Assembly (NCBI GenBank): GCA_937923745.1 | Contig: CALDUO010000061.1 | Coordinates: 1-57,313, forward strand | Direction: 5' to 3' | DNA length: 57,313 nucleotides | DNA from: an uncultured Granulosicoccaceae bacterium | GTDB lineage: Bacteria > Pseudomonadota > Gammaproteobacteria > Granulosicoccales > Granulosicoccaceae | Shown: one piece after another, positions 33,473-42,756 of the stretch | How positions within the stretch are numbered: position 1 is the stretch's first letter | How the letters are laid out: every line of letters begins with the position of its first letter | Made by a program: the position numbers and the translations under genes | The notes under the pieces: model-generated | The model's input: the letters and a program-made list of their open reading frames with translations, nothing else | What the model was told of the DNA's origin: nothing | Databases searched by the model: none

Positions 33473-34786
33473 TTAACCGGCAAAACCTTGCAGTTTTTCC
33501 AGAATGGGCGTCATGATCGGGTCGACCACAGTGCCAACGCCCGGAATACCGCGGACCGTTTCGAGCAACGGTTCAAGTGCTGCAACACCGGTTGAGACAA
33601 TAGAACCCAGCGGGCCACGTGCCGCCTCTGGCAGCTTGTCCATCATGCCGGTCAAACCTTCTACTTTATCACCCATTTCAGTCAGTTGCGGCAGCGCAGC
33701 TTTTGCGGACTCAACATCAGTAATACCGCCAAGGCTCTCTTTGGCAGTGTCAAACACGCCTGTCAGTTCGGAACTGATGCCGTCTACGTCCAGCGCACCT
33801 GCGGCTGATTCAACCGCATTACTCGCTGAATCTGCTGCAGAGGCAGCGGCATTCGTTGCCGTGTCGGCAGCACTGGTTGCAGCAGCTGTTGCACTATCGG
33901 CAGCGCCCTGTACACCGTCTGCGACGTCATCACCTGAACCGCCAAAGAATTTAAGACCCAACCAGCCCAGCAGAATCAAGCCGATGATCGGCAGTAATTT
34001 CTTGATCAGAGATGAACCGCCAGAGGCAGCATCGCCGACGGTATCAGTCACTGACCCAGCTGCGCTGCTTACCGTGTTGGCCGCTGAATTGGCAGCGGAA
34101 CTTGCGGCGGAACTTGCGGCGTTGGTAGCAGAGTCAACTGCATTACCGGCTGCGGTGGTGACATTGCCCACTGCGTCGCCAGCTGCATCACGGATGCCAC
34201 TGACAGCGCCGCTCGCGGCATCGGTACCAAAGCTGCTGATGCTGCCCAGGAACCCAGAGGTTGCCAGTTGATCAGACAGCCCTGCAGGCATCGCAGCGTT
34301 TATGTTGCTGCTTTGACCTTTCAGCATATCGACCAGACCGCTCGCGCCCATGCCGTCGCCCATGACCTTTCGCTTGAGTACGCCAAAGATGATGGGACCT
34401 AACAGGCCAAGCAGTGAGCTCGTATTACCTTTGCTTAAACCGGATACCGATGAGACAACGGTGCCGAGTGTGCCGAGAGCACCATTGCCCATGAGGCCAG
34501 ACAGCAGTCCTGAGCCAGATTCCATCAGTTTGCTGGCATTGGTGCCGCTTAGCATACTGCCCATGTTATCGAGCAGACCATCGTCCTGGTCTTTGACAGC
34601 GTTGAATAGACTTTCAGCACCACCGGGTGCTGTTGCTCTTGCAGTAACACCCTGCAAGAGTGCGGGTACGGCAGCTGATATACCGGCGCTGGCATGACTG
34701 CCCTGGTCACCGAGTAGCGTACCTACTTGACTCGTTACCTGATCGCCGATGTGATCTTTGACCATATCCATAATATTGAACGACAT
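33473..34786 (-). CDS. DUF937-domain protein with Ala/Ser-rich region and membrane segment
   Basis: 437 residues. The N-terminal 165 residues carry DUF937-type sequence (AAVPALLQGVTARATAPGGAESLF, LLGPIIFGVLKR). Residues about 200-245 are Ala/Ser/Asn repeats. One membrane helix lies near 258-278 (LLPIIGLILLGWLGLKFF). A second Ala/Ser/Thr repeat tract (about 285-330) precedes a helical C-terminal domain. The repeats look like amphipathic 11-mers (AAxSAAxxAAN type) seen in LEA-like and phasin-like proteins. Function is unknown. GAGGA lies well placed before the ATG. Confidence 0.7.
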   Translation of the reverse strand: MSFNIMDMVKDHIGDQVTSQVGTLLGDQGSHASAGISAAVPALLQGVTARATAPGGAESLFNAVKDQDDGLLDNMGSMLSGTNASKLMESGSGLLSGLMGNGALGTLGTVVSSVSGLSKGNTSSLLGLLGPIIFGVLKRKVMGDGMGASGLVDMLKGQSSNINAAMPAGLSDQLATSGFLGSISSFGTDAASGAVSGIRDAAGDAVGNVTTAAGNAVDSATNAASSAASSAANSAANTVSSAAGSVTDTVGDAASGGSSLIKKLLPIIGLILLGWLGLKFFGGSGDDVADGVQGAADSATAAATSAADTATNAAASAADSASNAVESAAGALDVDGISSELTGVFDTAKESLGGITDVESAKAALPQLTEMGDKVEGLTGMMDKLPEAARGPLGSIVSTGVAALEPLLETVRGIPGVGTVVDPIMTPILEKLQGFAG

Positions 34787-35150
34787 AAACTAATCCTCTA
34801 CGTGTGAAGAAAACCGGATTGGTTAACCCCTCCTATATTACACCGAATCGGTCACAAATTAGTCTGCAGGCAACAAAGCGTGCTCGAGTCAGGGCGTTGC
34901 CAGGTTGAATTAAACGCGGGTTATTTTTCGTTAAAAAAACGGGAAACCGCATAGGACCGTGATTTGATGGTAGATATAAGTGTGATAAAAACCACGTCGA
35001 TCACTGTTGTTGATGTGTGTGAAAAAATGTAAACGCAACTGTGACACTCAGCGATAACGCAGCCCATAGGTGGTTTCTTATCACTATAGCCGTCGTCATT
35101 TAACCGGCATCAGGCACTATTTAAAATGTCAATTTATGCATCGCTGTGGC

Positions 35151-35183
35151 GATGCCGGGCCGATGCCGGGCCGATGCTGGGCC
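35151..35183. repeat. 11-bp tandem array, 3 units
   Basis: GATGCCGGGCC twice, then GATGCTGGGCC, head to tail. Confidence 0.85.
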
Positions 35184-35207
35184 AAACATCTAAGGGATGG
35201 GTTAATT

Positions 35208-35230
35208 GGGGTGACGCAGATGGTCACCCC
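35208..35230. terminator. Perfect 8-bp hairpin downstream of the malectin-domain gene
   Basis: GGGGTGAC (35208-35215), 7-nt loop, GTCACCCC (35223-35230). It lies 55 bp beyond the stop of the minus-strand gene at 35285. No T-run follows on either strand. Confidence 0.4.
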
Positions 35231-35243
35231 AGACTTATTATTC

Positions 35244-35272
35244 AGTACCGATGGGTGGTATCGGTACTTTTT
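35244..35272 (+). terminator. Orphan plus-strand intrinsic terminator
   Basis: AGTACCGAT (35244-35252), 7-nt loop, ATCGGTACT (35260-35268), then TTTT. The T-run is on the plus-strand side, while the flanking genes are both on the minus strand and the last plus-strand gene (tpa) ends 1.9 kb upstream behind another terminator. It implies a plus-strand transcript starting in 34787-35240. Confidence 0.6.
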
Positions 35273-35284
35273 GCAGGCGTTGTA

Positions 35285-38200
35285 TCAGTTTGGCAGTGGA
35301 ATAATTTCAATGCCTTTGATAGCCGGGTTTTCAGTGACATGAATAAACTCAATGGTCAACTCATCATCTGCCTGAACGATGACCTCTCTGACCATGGCGG
35401 TCAGTGAACCTACTTCAGCGAATACATCAATGGATTGCAGCAGTTCGTTCTCAACTTTGACGTCAAATACCCGGTGGCCCGGTTTAAAGGCACCGGGGTA
35501 GATCTCGGCGAAGTAGAGACGGACAGCGTACTGCCCTGGATCAACAGGCACTGTGTACTGAAGAGCCGGTGACGAGGACTTGTCCCAGCGCTCTGTTTGA
35601 AACAGTGACTGCGGAACATCAAACGGTAGCGCCGAGATATCAATGTCTGCGCCGGTGCTGTAAGTGCGTCCGGTGTTCACCGAATAGACGCCGTCATTTT
35701 TGGCAGACCAAACGTGTGACGCGTTAAGCGTTGGTCCGCCGGCATTAATGCGAATAGTCGCTCGCTGTGTTGAATCGGTAGGCTCTTGGCTATTGTCCGA
35801 TCCGATGTCTTGACTACTCTGCGAGTCACTCTCCGGGTTGTTGTCTGAGCTATCGGAGGAGGTATCGGTCGTATCCGTTGGATTGGATGTGTCCGGGTTC
35901 TCGGTGCTCTCGTCTGTGTTCGTATTCTCAACCGGTCCACTGGTGTCAACAGACACATCCAACTCGATGTTACTGACTCGGATAATTTCAATACCATTGA
36001 TGGCAGGCTTTCGTTTTATACCTTCAAAGTTAATAGACAACAGACTATCGGCGTCTACAACAACTTTTCGCATGAACGCGTTTTCATAACCTGCCTCTTG
36101 ATACATATCGATAGTCGGTAGGCTGGTGCCTTCAACGATGACATCAAATACCCGCTGATTGGGGCCCGAGACAAACGTGGACGTCTCCACAAAGTACAAC
36201 CGCACTTCGTAACGACCCGGAGTGACCGGAAACGTATATTCCAGCGCAGGACTTCGGATGGGATCAAAACGCTCATGTGCGAAGATTTGTGCGGGTATAT
36301 CACCTGTCAGCTGTGTCAGGTCGACGCTGTTGTCATTGGTGCTTGAGCGTCCGGTGTTAATGTATTGAAGATCGGTATCCCAGCTTATTCCATCACTGAC
36401 GAAGGCGGGGCCACCGGCATTGATGCGATAGACAGTTTCTGCATTGTTGTCGTTATTCGCAGTGGTAGCCGGATCATCCATGGAAACATTACCGGACTCC
36501 TCAGAGGCGGTGTTATCTGCATTATTGCCCGAGTCACTATCCGAGTCATTGTCCGAGTCATTGTCCGAGTCGCCATTGGAGTCAGTGGTGTTGTCATCAG
36601 TGGCATCGTTGCCGGTGTCGTCCTCTAATGCAGGCAACACATCGATAACTCGTGTATCGGATGCAATCAGATCACCGTCATCGGCGATCAGTTCAAGGAC
36701 GTAACGACCGGTGCTCGGGAAGGTAGCCTGTGTGTTCAGTTGCGTGATGTCATCAATCTGTACTGTCCCGGGTCCTGCATTCAGTGTCCATAGCGTATCC
36801 AATTGACCGGTAGGTAAGCCATCATCCGAGACAGTGCCACTGAGGTTTATTTGTGCTGGCAGCCGCAGTGTCATGGCATCACCTGCATCAACCTTCGGCG
36901 GTTGGTTGGACATCGGGCTGTCGGCATTGCTGCCATCTGACTCCCCCTCTGCAGAGTCGTTGCCGCTGGTAGTATCGTCAACGATGTCAGCTGTCACAGT
37001 CCCGCTAGAGACAGCGATGTAGTCCCACGTACCGGCAAACGTATCTGCTTTAAACGAGGTCGAGATAATGCCAATCGCGAGACCGGTTGATGCTGTGAGC
37101 CAACTTTTGGGAAATGCTACCGGTTCCGCAAAGCTCGTGATTAAGCCCGACTGACCGGCATGATTAATACGGTAACTACCCGTGATTTGCTGGTTTTTGG
37201 GGTCTACCGACAGGTAGACATCAATGGAGTCAGCGCCAAACACTTGGTCTGTGACGCTTTGGTCCGACGCCTTTGCATTGTTGATTTCCTGAAACAGCTG
37301 AAAACCACCAGTGCCGCCTGTGGCTTTAATTACCAATTTGACGTAGTCGTCTTGTGTACCGGTGCCCACGAAAATGCCGAGTGACTGGAACAGCTTGGGA
37401 CTGAAACCGGAAAATGGTGCAATAATTTTTGTATGTGCAGTGAAGGGTGCTGTAGCGGGAGTCGCGTCAACGCCGAACTGAAAGGCGTTTTCCTGGCCGT
37501 TACCTTTAAATGCATCACCACCGCTGATGGCGTCGATGGTCAGTACACCTGCAGCTCCGCTGACGGTCATAGCATCCGGGTTAAACAGAGTATTCCAGCT
37601 GTCTTTGCCATTGGTCATCAGTCCGGTAAAACCGAGATTGGCTATACCACCGGCTGGTTGCGAATCGTTTTCCCAGTCATAGAACTGCGGTATAGGTGTC
37701 TTGCGACCGTTAAAGCTATCGAGTGCAAACGGATCATCAACATCGTCCAGTCCGTCATTATCGTCATCCAGGTCCAGCAGGTCAGAGACCGAATCGCCAT
37801 CGTAGTCGGCAGGTGAGTCACCAGCAGAACAGGGGTCGGTGCCGTTGGCTGTTTCGTCCGCGTTCGAGAAACCATCATTGTCTTCGTCAAGGTTGGCGGT
37901 GATACCGCTGCAACTCTGCGAGGATTGCCCGTTAAAGTCGGAAGGTTCAAATACGATGACCGCATTTTTGGCAAAATCAGCAACCCAAATGGTACCTGGA
38001 TAAATGCCCTGATCATTTAAGGTGGTGACATCCAACGGCCTTGAGCCGATATTCGAGAACAGGGTTGAAGACTGAACAACACTGTCTCCTTTGCCATTCA
38101 ATGTCATTGAGAACAATTTGTTATTCCAGCCTGTGGCCAGTAAATTGCCCTGCATGGCACCGCCGAAATTACTCGCGGTATATTCTGTCAGCCCATTGGT

Positions 38201-39853
38201 TGAGGTGTTGAATGTCAACAGTGCTTTGTTCGCGCTGCCCGGCGCGCGATAGTCGCATTCGATTGCATTACCCTCGTTTGCATAACCTTGGGACACAGGC
38301 GACTGCGGATTGCTTTTGTTAAAGGTATTTTTTTTATTACCGCGTGTTGGGTTGGGGTGACCTCCGTAGTAACCCTTGCCGGTGATGTAATGCAGCGAGT
38401 CCGGGTGGCTGTCGCCAGGTTCCTGTATCGCGTTGGTGCAATTACCAGCCATGCCTTCTTTTTCCGGTACATCACCCCAGCCTGCATTGGGGCCATTGTC
38501 GATGCTGTAGAGCTTGCCTTGGGTCGTTAATACAACATCGTAGGGGTTACGAAATCCTGGTGCGTATACCTGTACCGGTCCGTTTTTGGTGAGAATCGCT
38601 TGGTTTTTTCCCTGGTTACCGCCAAAAGGATCATTTTTATCATTGGTGCCTTTACGGTCTTCGTCGTCTAGCGTGGGCAAGTCATAAGTTGAATTGCCAA
38701 TAGCGCCGAGATCAACCGAGAGGATAGCGGCACTTAACGCGAATTCAGGTAATTTCGCGAAATTGGCTGACGTCGCGCCTGCATTGGTGTGACCTCCTGC
38801 AGCGATATACAGCGTCTTACCGTCGGCGGATAATGTCAGTCCGTTCGGAATATGATTCTCCTCAGACCGTGGTAGCCCTCTGACCAAATCTGTTTTAACC
38901 CAGTTGGATCCTGTCCAGTTGAGTCGTGACAAAATACCTGAATTGGTGTCGAGTCCTGTATCGGTTTGTGATTTTCCTGCACCAATTCTGGGGTCGCTGG
39001 AATTTACATAGATCACAGGTTTGTTGGCAGTGCCGGTCACCAACAGGCCAGTGACAAGACGTCCCTTGATGCCTTTATTAACGTCGCCGTCATCATCGTG
39101 ATTCACCATGGAATAGATGTGATTAAGAGTCTCGGTTGCGATCACCGAATAGTCATTGGCAGCAGAGCGTGTCAGTGTATAAATCTTTATTTTTCCGAAC
39201 AAATCAGACACGTAAAGCCTGCCGTCCGGTCCAAACTGCAGTGAAGTCGGGTTATCACTGCCAGTGCCATCCACGGTGCTTTTTCCAAAGCCGACTTTGG
39301 TGGTTGCTCGCAGTCCTTGTGGTTGAGCCATCGGTTCTGACGACAGTGTGGCACCGGTCATACCAATGACATTGCCGGTTTTTGTGCCCTCAGAAGAGAC
39401 AAAAAGATGGCCATCAGTTCTACTGTTGTTCGGTCCCTCCGGTGCTGTGAAATAGACAACTATGTCCGTAGTTTCACCCGGGTACAGTGTTCTTGGCTCT
39501 TCAAAGTTATCTGTAAAAAAAAGACTGTCCAGTTCGTCGATAGCCGTGTTCAGTACGGTGATTGGGGTGTCTTGTGTCACGCCGGTGTGCGTGATAGTCA
39601 GGATACGCGACACGGTGTTTCCTGCCATGACATGGCCAAAGTCCAGTGAGGCGGGAGAGACCGCCAGGTCAGTGGACACAACAGAATCGGTAAAGGGTGA
39701 AATGCTTTCAAGCGTCTGTGATGGCGCGTCCGGTAGCGTTTGAAGTGTCAGTGTTTCGGTTTGTCCTAACAGTGTATAGGGTGTGCACAACGTCACCAAA
39801 ACGGTCATTACACGAAAGAGCCGGGTGGTGTGAATGGAGGATGTGATACGCAT
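35285..39853 (-). CDS. Large secreted beta-propeller and malectin-domain protein
   Basis: 1522 residues from ATG 39853 (GGAG 9 nt upstream). A signal peptide (LFRVMTVLVTLCTPYTLLGQ) is followed by a choice-of-anchor-type Ig fold (LDFGHVMAGNTVSRILTI). Next is a glucose/sorbosone-dehydrogenase-like propeller, about residues 180-640 (LQFGPDGRLYVSDLFGKI, GFRNPYDVVLTTQGKLYSIDNG). An Asp-rich thrombospondin-3-like calcium region follows (DEDNDGFSNADE, DLDDDNDGLDDVDDPF), then a beta-sandwich, then a PKD-like domain. Two malectin domains close the protein (YRINAGGPAFVSDG.. and RINAGGPTLNASHV..), split by acidic Asp/Ser/Asn/Thr linkers. Malectin binds glucosides, so cell-surface carbohydrate binding or oxidation is plausible. 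No LPXTG, PEP-CTERM or autotransporter end is visible. An upstream ATG at 39973 would add 40 residues before the signal peptide. Confidence 0.8.
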   Translation of the reverse strand: MRITSSIHTTRLFRVMTVLVTLCTPYTLLGQTETLTLQTLPDAPSQTLESISPFTDSVVSTDLAVSPASLDFGHVMAGNTVSRILTITHTGVTQDTPITVLNTAIDELDSLFFTDNFEEPRTLYPGETTDIVVYFTAPEGPNNSRTDGHLFVSSEGTKTGNVIGMTGATLSSEPMAQPQGLRATTKVGFGKSTVDGTGSDNPTSLQFGPDGRLYVSDLFGKIKIYTLTRSAANDYSVIATETLNHIYSMVNHDDDGDVNKGIKGRLVTGLLVTGTANKPVIYVNSSDPRIGAGKSQTDTGLDTNSGILSRLNWTGSNWVKTDLVRGLPRSEENHIPNGLTLSADGKTLYIAAGGHTNAGATSANFAKLPEFALSAAILSVDLGAIGNSTYDLPTLDDEDRKGTNDKNDPFGGNQGKNQAILTKNGPVQVYAPGFRNPYDVVLTTQGKLYSIDNGPNAGWGDVPEKEGMAGNCTNAIQEPGDSHPDSLHYITGKGYYGGHPNPTRGNKKNTFNKSNPQSPVSQGYANEGNAIECDYRAPGSANKALLTFNTSTNGLTEYTASNFGGAMQGNLLATGWNNKLFSMTLNGKGDSVVQSSTLFSNIGSRPLDVTTLNDQGIYPGTIWVADFAKNAVIVFEPSDFNGQSSQSCSGITANLDEDNDGFSNADETANGTDPCSAGDSPADYDGDSVSDLLDLDDDNDGLDDVDDPFALDSFNGRKTPIPQFYDWENDSQPAGGIANLGFTGLMTNGKDSWNTLFNPDAMTVSGAAGVLTIDAISGGDAFKGNGQENAFQFGVDATPATAPFTAHTKIIAPFSGFSPKLFQSLGIFVGTGTQDDYVKLVIKATGGTGGFQLFQEINNAKASDQSVTDQVFGADSIDVYLSVDPKNQQITGSYRINHAGQSGLITSFAEPVAFPKSWLTASTGLAIGIISTSFKADTFAGTWDYIAVSSGTVTADIVDDTTSGNDSAEGESDGSNADSPMSNQPPKVDAGDAMTLRLPAQINLSGTVSDDGLPTGQLDTLWTLNAGPGTVQIDDITQLNTQATFPSTGRYVLELIADDGDLIASDTRVIDVLPALEDDTGNDATDDNTTDSNGDSDNDSDNDSDSDSGNNADNTASEESGNVSMDDPATTANNDNNAETVYRINAGGPAFVSDGISWDTDLQYINTGRSSTNDNSVDLTQLTGDIPAQIFAHERFDPIRSPALEYTFPVTPGRYEVRLYFVETSTFVSGPNQRVFDVIVEGTSLPTIDMYQEAGYENAFMRKVVVDADSLLSINFEGIKRKPAINGIEIIRVSNIELDVSVDTSGPVENTNTDESTENPDTSNPTDTTDTSSDSSDNNPESDSQSSQDIGSDNSQEPTDSTQRATIRINAGGPTLNASHVWSAKNDGVYSVNTGRTYSTGADIDISALPFDVPQSLFQTERWDKSSSPALQYTVPVDPGQYAVRLYFAEIYPGAFKPGHRVFDVKVENELLQSIDVFAEVGSLTAMVREVIVQADDELTIEFIHVTENPAIKGIEIIPLPN
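36527..36574. repeat. 12-bp tandem repeat in an acidic linker
   Basis: GCCCGAGTCACT, ATCCGAGTCATT, GTCCGAGTCATT and GTCCGAGTCGCC on the plus strand encode the DSDNDSDNDSDSDS linker of the malectin-domain gene on the minus strand. Here the period is a multiple of three, so the frame is kept. Confidence 0.8.
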
Positions 39854-40188
39854 GTGCACTCCGCACGTTACTACTGGATGCGGTAGTCCAACCTGATGGG
39901 CGATTCTCTGCAATGCGATAACCCCGGAACTGGGGATTGCCTCACCAAGTACCTTGGCGTATTGGTAACTCAAGCACGTTTTAGCGAGAGACAGAACAAC
40001 GTGACGCTGTCACCCAGCGGCGCAAACGCTAGTCAATCAGTCACAAATACGCCTGCAAATCCTCCCTGCAAATCCCGGTAAAAGTCTCCCTGCAAATCTC
40101 CGTAAAAATCCTCTTGATAAGTCCATCGCAAACCACGCGGAAAACCCCAGTGCCAACAAACGGCAAAGTCGATCGGCTTCCGGACGCG

Positions 40189-40224
40189 ACACCAAGCGCA
40201 ACACCAATCGCAGCACCAATCGCA
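40189..40224. repeat. 12-bp tandem array, 3 units
   Basis: ACACCAAGCGCA, ACACCAATCGCA and GCACCAATCGCA, followed by a partial ACAGG. Confidence 0.8.
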
Positions 40225-40499
40225 ACAGGGAGTAATACTCCAAACTTGTCAGTCAGGACCTGCAAGCCAGACAGTGCCACTCATTGGCATCTGTACTGAC
40301 GGAGCGTGCAGCTGACGAATCGGAGGGGAGTCTCTGGTACGCAATCGTGAAAGAGGCCAGGTGGTATTGCAGCAGGTTGTGGAGGCGTGGCACGTTGGTG
40401 GAAGGCATGGCAGGACAAGCTGTGACGCGAAGGGGAGAGCGAGGATATGACCTGTGACTGCGACACAGTGTTTTCGCGACAGGGTTTGGCTTCGGGGAT

Positions 40500-40567
40500 T
40501 TGCTACAGGGCATTGCTACAGTGCATTGCTACTGGGTCTTTGCTTCTGGGTCTTTGGTTCGGGGTGT
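40500..40567. repeat. 13/14-bp tandem array, 5 units
   Basis: TTGCTACAGGGCA, TTGCTACAGTGCA, TTGCTACTGGGTCT, TTGCTTCTGGGTCT and TTGGTTCGGGGTGT. The first two are 13 bp and the rest 14 bp, so unit length changed within the array. Confidence 0.8.
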
Positions 40568-40629
40568 CGAGACACTGTGTTGCTAAAGAGCGTCGATAAA
40601 GAGGCTTCGGCGAGGCCGGTTGACGGCAT

Positions 40630-40671
40630 TAAAGATGCGTAATATTATATAGACATATAAACATATCTTTA
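40630..40671 (+). promoter_or_regulatory. AT-rich operator/promoter region of the ArsR-type regulator
   Basis: An imperfect palindrome at 40651-40668 (6 of 9 pairs) reads AGACATATAAACATATCT. It is embedded in a wider TAAAGAT (40630-40636) ... ATCTTTA (40665-40671) inverted pair. It ends 7 bp before the ATG at 40679, and no Shine-Dalgarno is visible, so binding here would block expression of the regulator itself. AT-rich palindromes of this kind are typical of ArsR-family operators. Confidence 0.45.
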
Positions 40672-40678
40672 TTTAATT

Positions 40679-41614
40679 ATGGATTTGCTGCTAAATGGCC
40701 TTAGGGCCGCAGGAGAGCCCACCCGACTCAGGCTGCTCGCCTTGTGTGCACATGGCGAGCTCAGTGTGACAGAGCTTACCCAAATACTGGGGCAAAGCCA
40801 GCCGCGCGTTTCCCGTCATTTGAAATTATTGGTCGAGGCTGGTTTGTTGAGCCGCTTTCGTGAGGGCGCACTGGTTTATTACCGGCTCGCTGACGGCACC
40901 GATGAAGCCCATTTGGCCCGCACCTTGGTTGATTTGCTGCCAGAGCAGGACGTTGCTTTGAATCGTGATCTGAGCAGGCTGGATCAAATCCGGTTAAAAC
41001 GCGCTGAACTGGCAACGGCCTACTTTAATGAGAACGCGGCGAGCTGGCGTGAAATTCGGGCAATGCATGTGGCCGAGGAGGAACTCGAAGCCGAATTCCT
41101 CAAAGTTATCGGTGATGAGCCCTTGTCGAGTTTTCTGGACATCGGTACCGGCACCGGCCGCATTTTGGAGCTGCTGTCGGGGCAGGCAGAGCGCGGCGTT
41201 GGCATTGATCTTAGCCATGAAATGCTGACGCTCGCACGTGCGCAAATCGAACGGGCAAAGCTGCGCAATGTGCACGTTCGCAAGGGTGATATGTATAGCG
41301 TTCCCATCGAAGACGCTAGCTTCGACCTGACCACGCTGCATTTGGTGTTGCACTACAGCATGGAACCGGGACTGGTGGTAGAGGAAGCCAGTCGTGTGCT
41401 CAAGCCCGGCGGCAGATTGGTGATTGTTGATTTTGCGCCACATGATCAGGATCACCTGCGCACAGAACATAAACATGTGCGTTTGGGTTTTGCCGAACAG
41501 GAAGTTGCGCGTCTCATGATGCAGGCAGGGCTTAAAGTAGGTGATACCCATGTGATGAAAGGTGACCCATTGACCGTCAACATTTGGCAGGGCACCAAAC
41601 CCATGACGCATTAA
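40679..41614 (+). CDS. ArsR-family regulator fused to a SAM-dependent methyltransferase domain
   Basis: 311 residues. Residues 1-90 are an ArsR winged helix (LRLLALCAHGELSVTELTQIL, QPRVSRHLKLLVEAGLLSRFREG). Residues about 110-300 are a class I methyltransferase fold with SAM motif I (FLDIGTGTGRILELL) and later motifs (VRKGDMYSVPIEDASFDL, LKPGGRLVIVDFAPHD). No metal-binding cysteine pair is seen in the ArsR part. The fusion, directly upstream of metF (49 bp), resembles SahR-type regulators that sense S-adenosylhomocysteine and control the methionine cycle. In that case the methyltransferase domain is probably a SAH sensor. This functional link is inferred from architecture and context. Confidence 0.85.
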   Translation: MDLLLNGLRAAGEPTRLRLLALCAHGELSVTELTQILGQSQPRVSRHLKLLVEAGLLSRFREGALVYYRLADGTDEAHLARTLVDLLPEQDVALNRDLSRLDQIRLKRAELATAYFNENAASWREIRAMHVAEEELEAEFLKVIGDEPLSSFLDIGTGTGRILELLSGQAERGVGIDLSHEMLTLARAQIERAKLRNVHVRKGDMYSVPIEDASFDLTTLHLVLHYSMEPGLVVEEASRVLKPGGRLVIVDFAPHDQDHLRTEHKHVRLGFAEQEVARLMMQAGLKVGDTHVMKGDPLTVNIWQGTKPMTH

Positions 41615-41663
41615 AGCACTGTGGTTGTGTTTTCTCAGTCGATTTTAACAGTGAGGTAACAGC

Positions 41664-42554
41664 ATGAATCAGCACACGGAAGAAGACGGTGGCTATGCGC
41701 TGTCATTCGAATTTTTTCCCGCCACTACACCCGAAGCGCAAGCGCGTTTCTGGCGAACGGTAGGTTGCCTGGAAACACTGTCTCCCGCGTTTTTCTCAAT
41801 GACTTGTGGTGCGATGGGCAGCACACGCGACAACAGCTTCGACATGCTGGGGCAGCTTGCGCTCGCGTCGGACGTGCCGGTCGCGGCGCATTTAACCTGT
41901 GGAAACAGATCCACTGAGGCTGTGCGCACAGACCTGGCGCACTTGCGTGCCCACGGCGTTGATCGTCTGGTGGCACTGCGTGGTGATTTGCCGGAAACCG
42001 CTACTGCTGACGCGCAAGATAATGTGTCGGTATGCCGATATGCTTCCGACCTGGTTGAGCTTGCCTGCGCCGAGCGATGGACTGATATCAGTGTTGCCGC
42101 GTATCCGGAGGTGCATCCGGACGCGATGAATGCGACTGCCGATTTACAGGCATTGAAGTACAAGCTGGATGCCGGCGGAACCCGAGCGATTACGCAGTTT
42201 TTTTATGATCCTGACGTCTTGCTACGATTTCGGGACCAGATGCAATCGGTCGGTATCACGCAACCGTTAGTACCCGGTGTTTTGCCTATTCACGATATTG
42301 AAAAAGTCATCACATTTAGCCAGCGATGCGGTGCTGAAATCCCAATCAATCTTGTGGACGAATTTCGGGTGTGGGCGGATGACTCCGCTGCAAGCCATGA
42401 GCTTGCCGTAGCGCAAAGCCTCTCACTGTGTGAAACACTCAAACGAGAGGGGTTTGATCATTTTCATTTTTATACACTGAATCGCTCAGACCTATCCTAT
42501 GAAGTGGCCAATTTGCTGGTTGGGGAACAGGCGACAGGGTTGGCTGCGGCCTGA
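41664..42554 (+). CDS. metF: Methylenetetrahydrofolate reductase
   Basis: A 296-residue MetF. It reduces 5,10-methylene-THF to 5-methyl-THF, the methyl donor for methionine synthesis. Family motifs are SFEFFPA (start of the TIM barrel), VAAHLTCGN, LVALRGDLP, ISVAAYPEVHPDA and ALKYKLDAGGTRAITQFFYD. GAGG lies 8 nt upstream of the ATG. It is probably regulated by the ArsR-methyltransferase protein encoded just upstream. Confidence 0.93.
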   Translation: MNQHTEEDGGYALSFEFFPATTPEAQARFWRTVGCLETLSPAFFSMTCGAMGSTRDNSFDMLGQLALASDVPVAAHLTCGNRSTEAVRTDLAHLRAHGVDRLVALRGDLPETATADAQDNVSVCRYASDLVELACAERWTDISVAAYPEVHPDAMNATADLQALKYKLDAGGTRAITQFFYDPDVLLRFRDQMQSVGITQPLVPGVLPIHDIEKVITFSQRCGAEIPINLVDEFRVWADDSAASHELAVAQSLSLCETLKREGFDHFHFYTLNRSDLSYEVANLLVGEQATGLAAA

Positions 42555-42756
42555 CCGTATGCATACTTGATGATCAACTCGGTATGCTGTGAACCCAAAC
42601 CGGGTAACCTCAGTGGCATACCCGGCGTCACAAAAGCATTGCTACAAAAGAGGCTGTGTTCGGTCTTGATGCCCCTGCTTGATAGGGATGTCACTGAGTC
42701 GTAAAACCTGCTAGGCTTCGCGGCGTTTGAAGCCACGAAGTCGAGTGCGGTAGTAG

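Larger units (their letters stand above)
34787..35284. other. Gene-free spacer with repeats and a plus-strand terminator
   Basis: 498 bp between the DUF937 gene and the malectin-domain gene, both on the minus strand. Contains an 11-bp triple repeat (35151-35183), a GC-rich hairpin (35208-35230) and a plus-oriented intrinsic terminator (35244-35272). The DUF937 promoter must lie near 34800-35000, where several A/T-rich stretches occur; none is convincing. Confidence 0.5.
39854..40678. other. Gene-free divergent spacer with at least three tandem arrays
   Basis: 825 bp, the longest gene-free stretch. It has CCTGCAAATC recurring near 40051, 40064 and 40091, partly followed by GGTAAAA or CGTAAAA. 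A 12-bp array lies at 40189-40224 and a 13/14-bp array at 40500-40567. Frames of 60-86 codons on both strands have no support; one minus-strand frame (40041-40280) reads GAAIGVALGVA only because of the 12-bp array. Confidence 0.55.

Noticed and set aside
40041-40280. 79-codon minus-strand frame with a hydrophobic GAAIGVALGVA stretch
   Set aside because: The hydrophobic stretch is a translation of a 12-bp repeat; GTG start without ribosome binding site.
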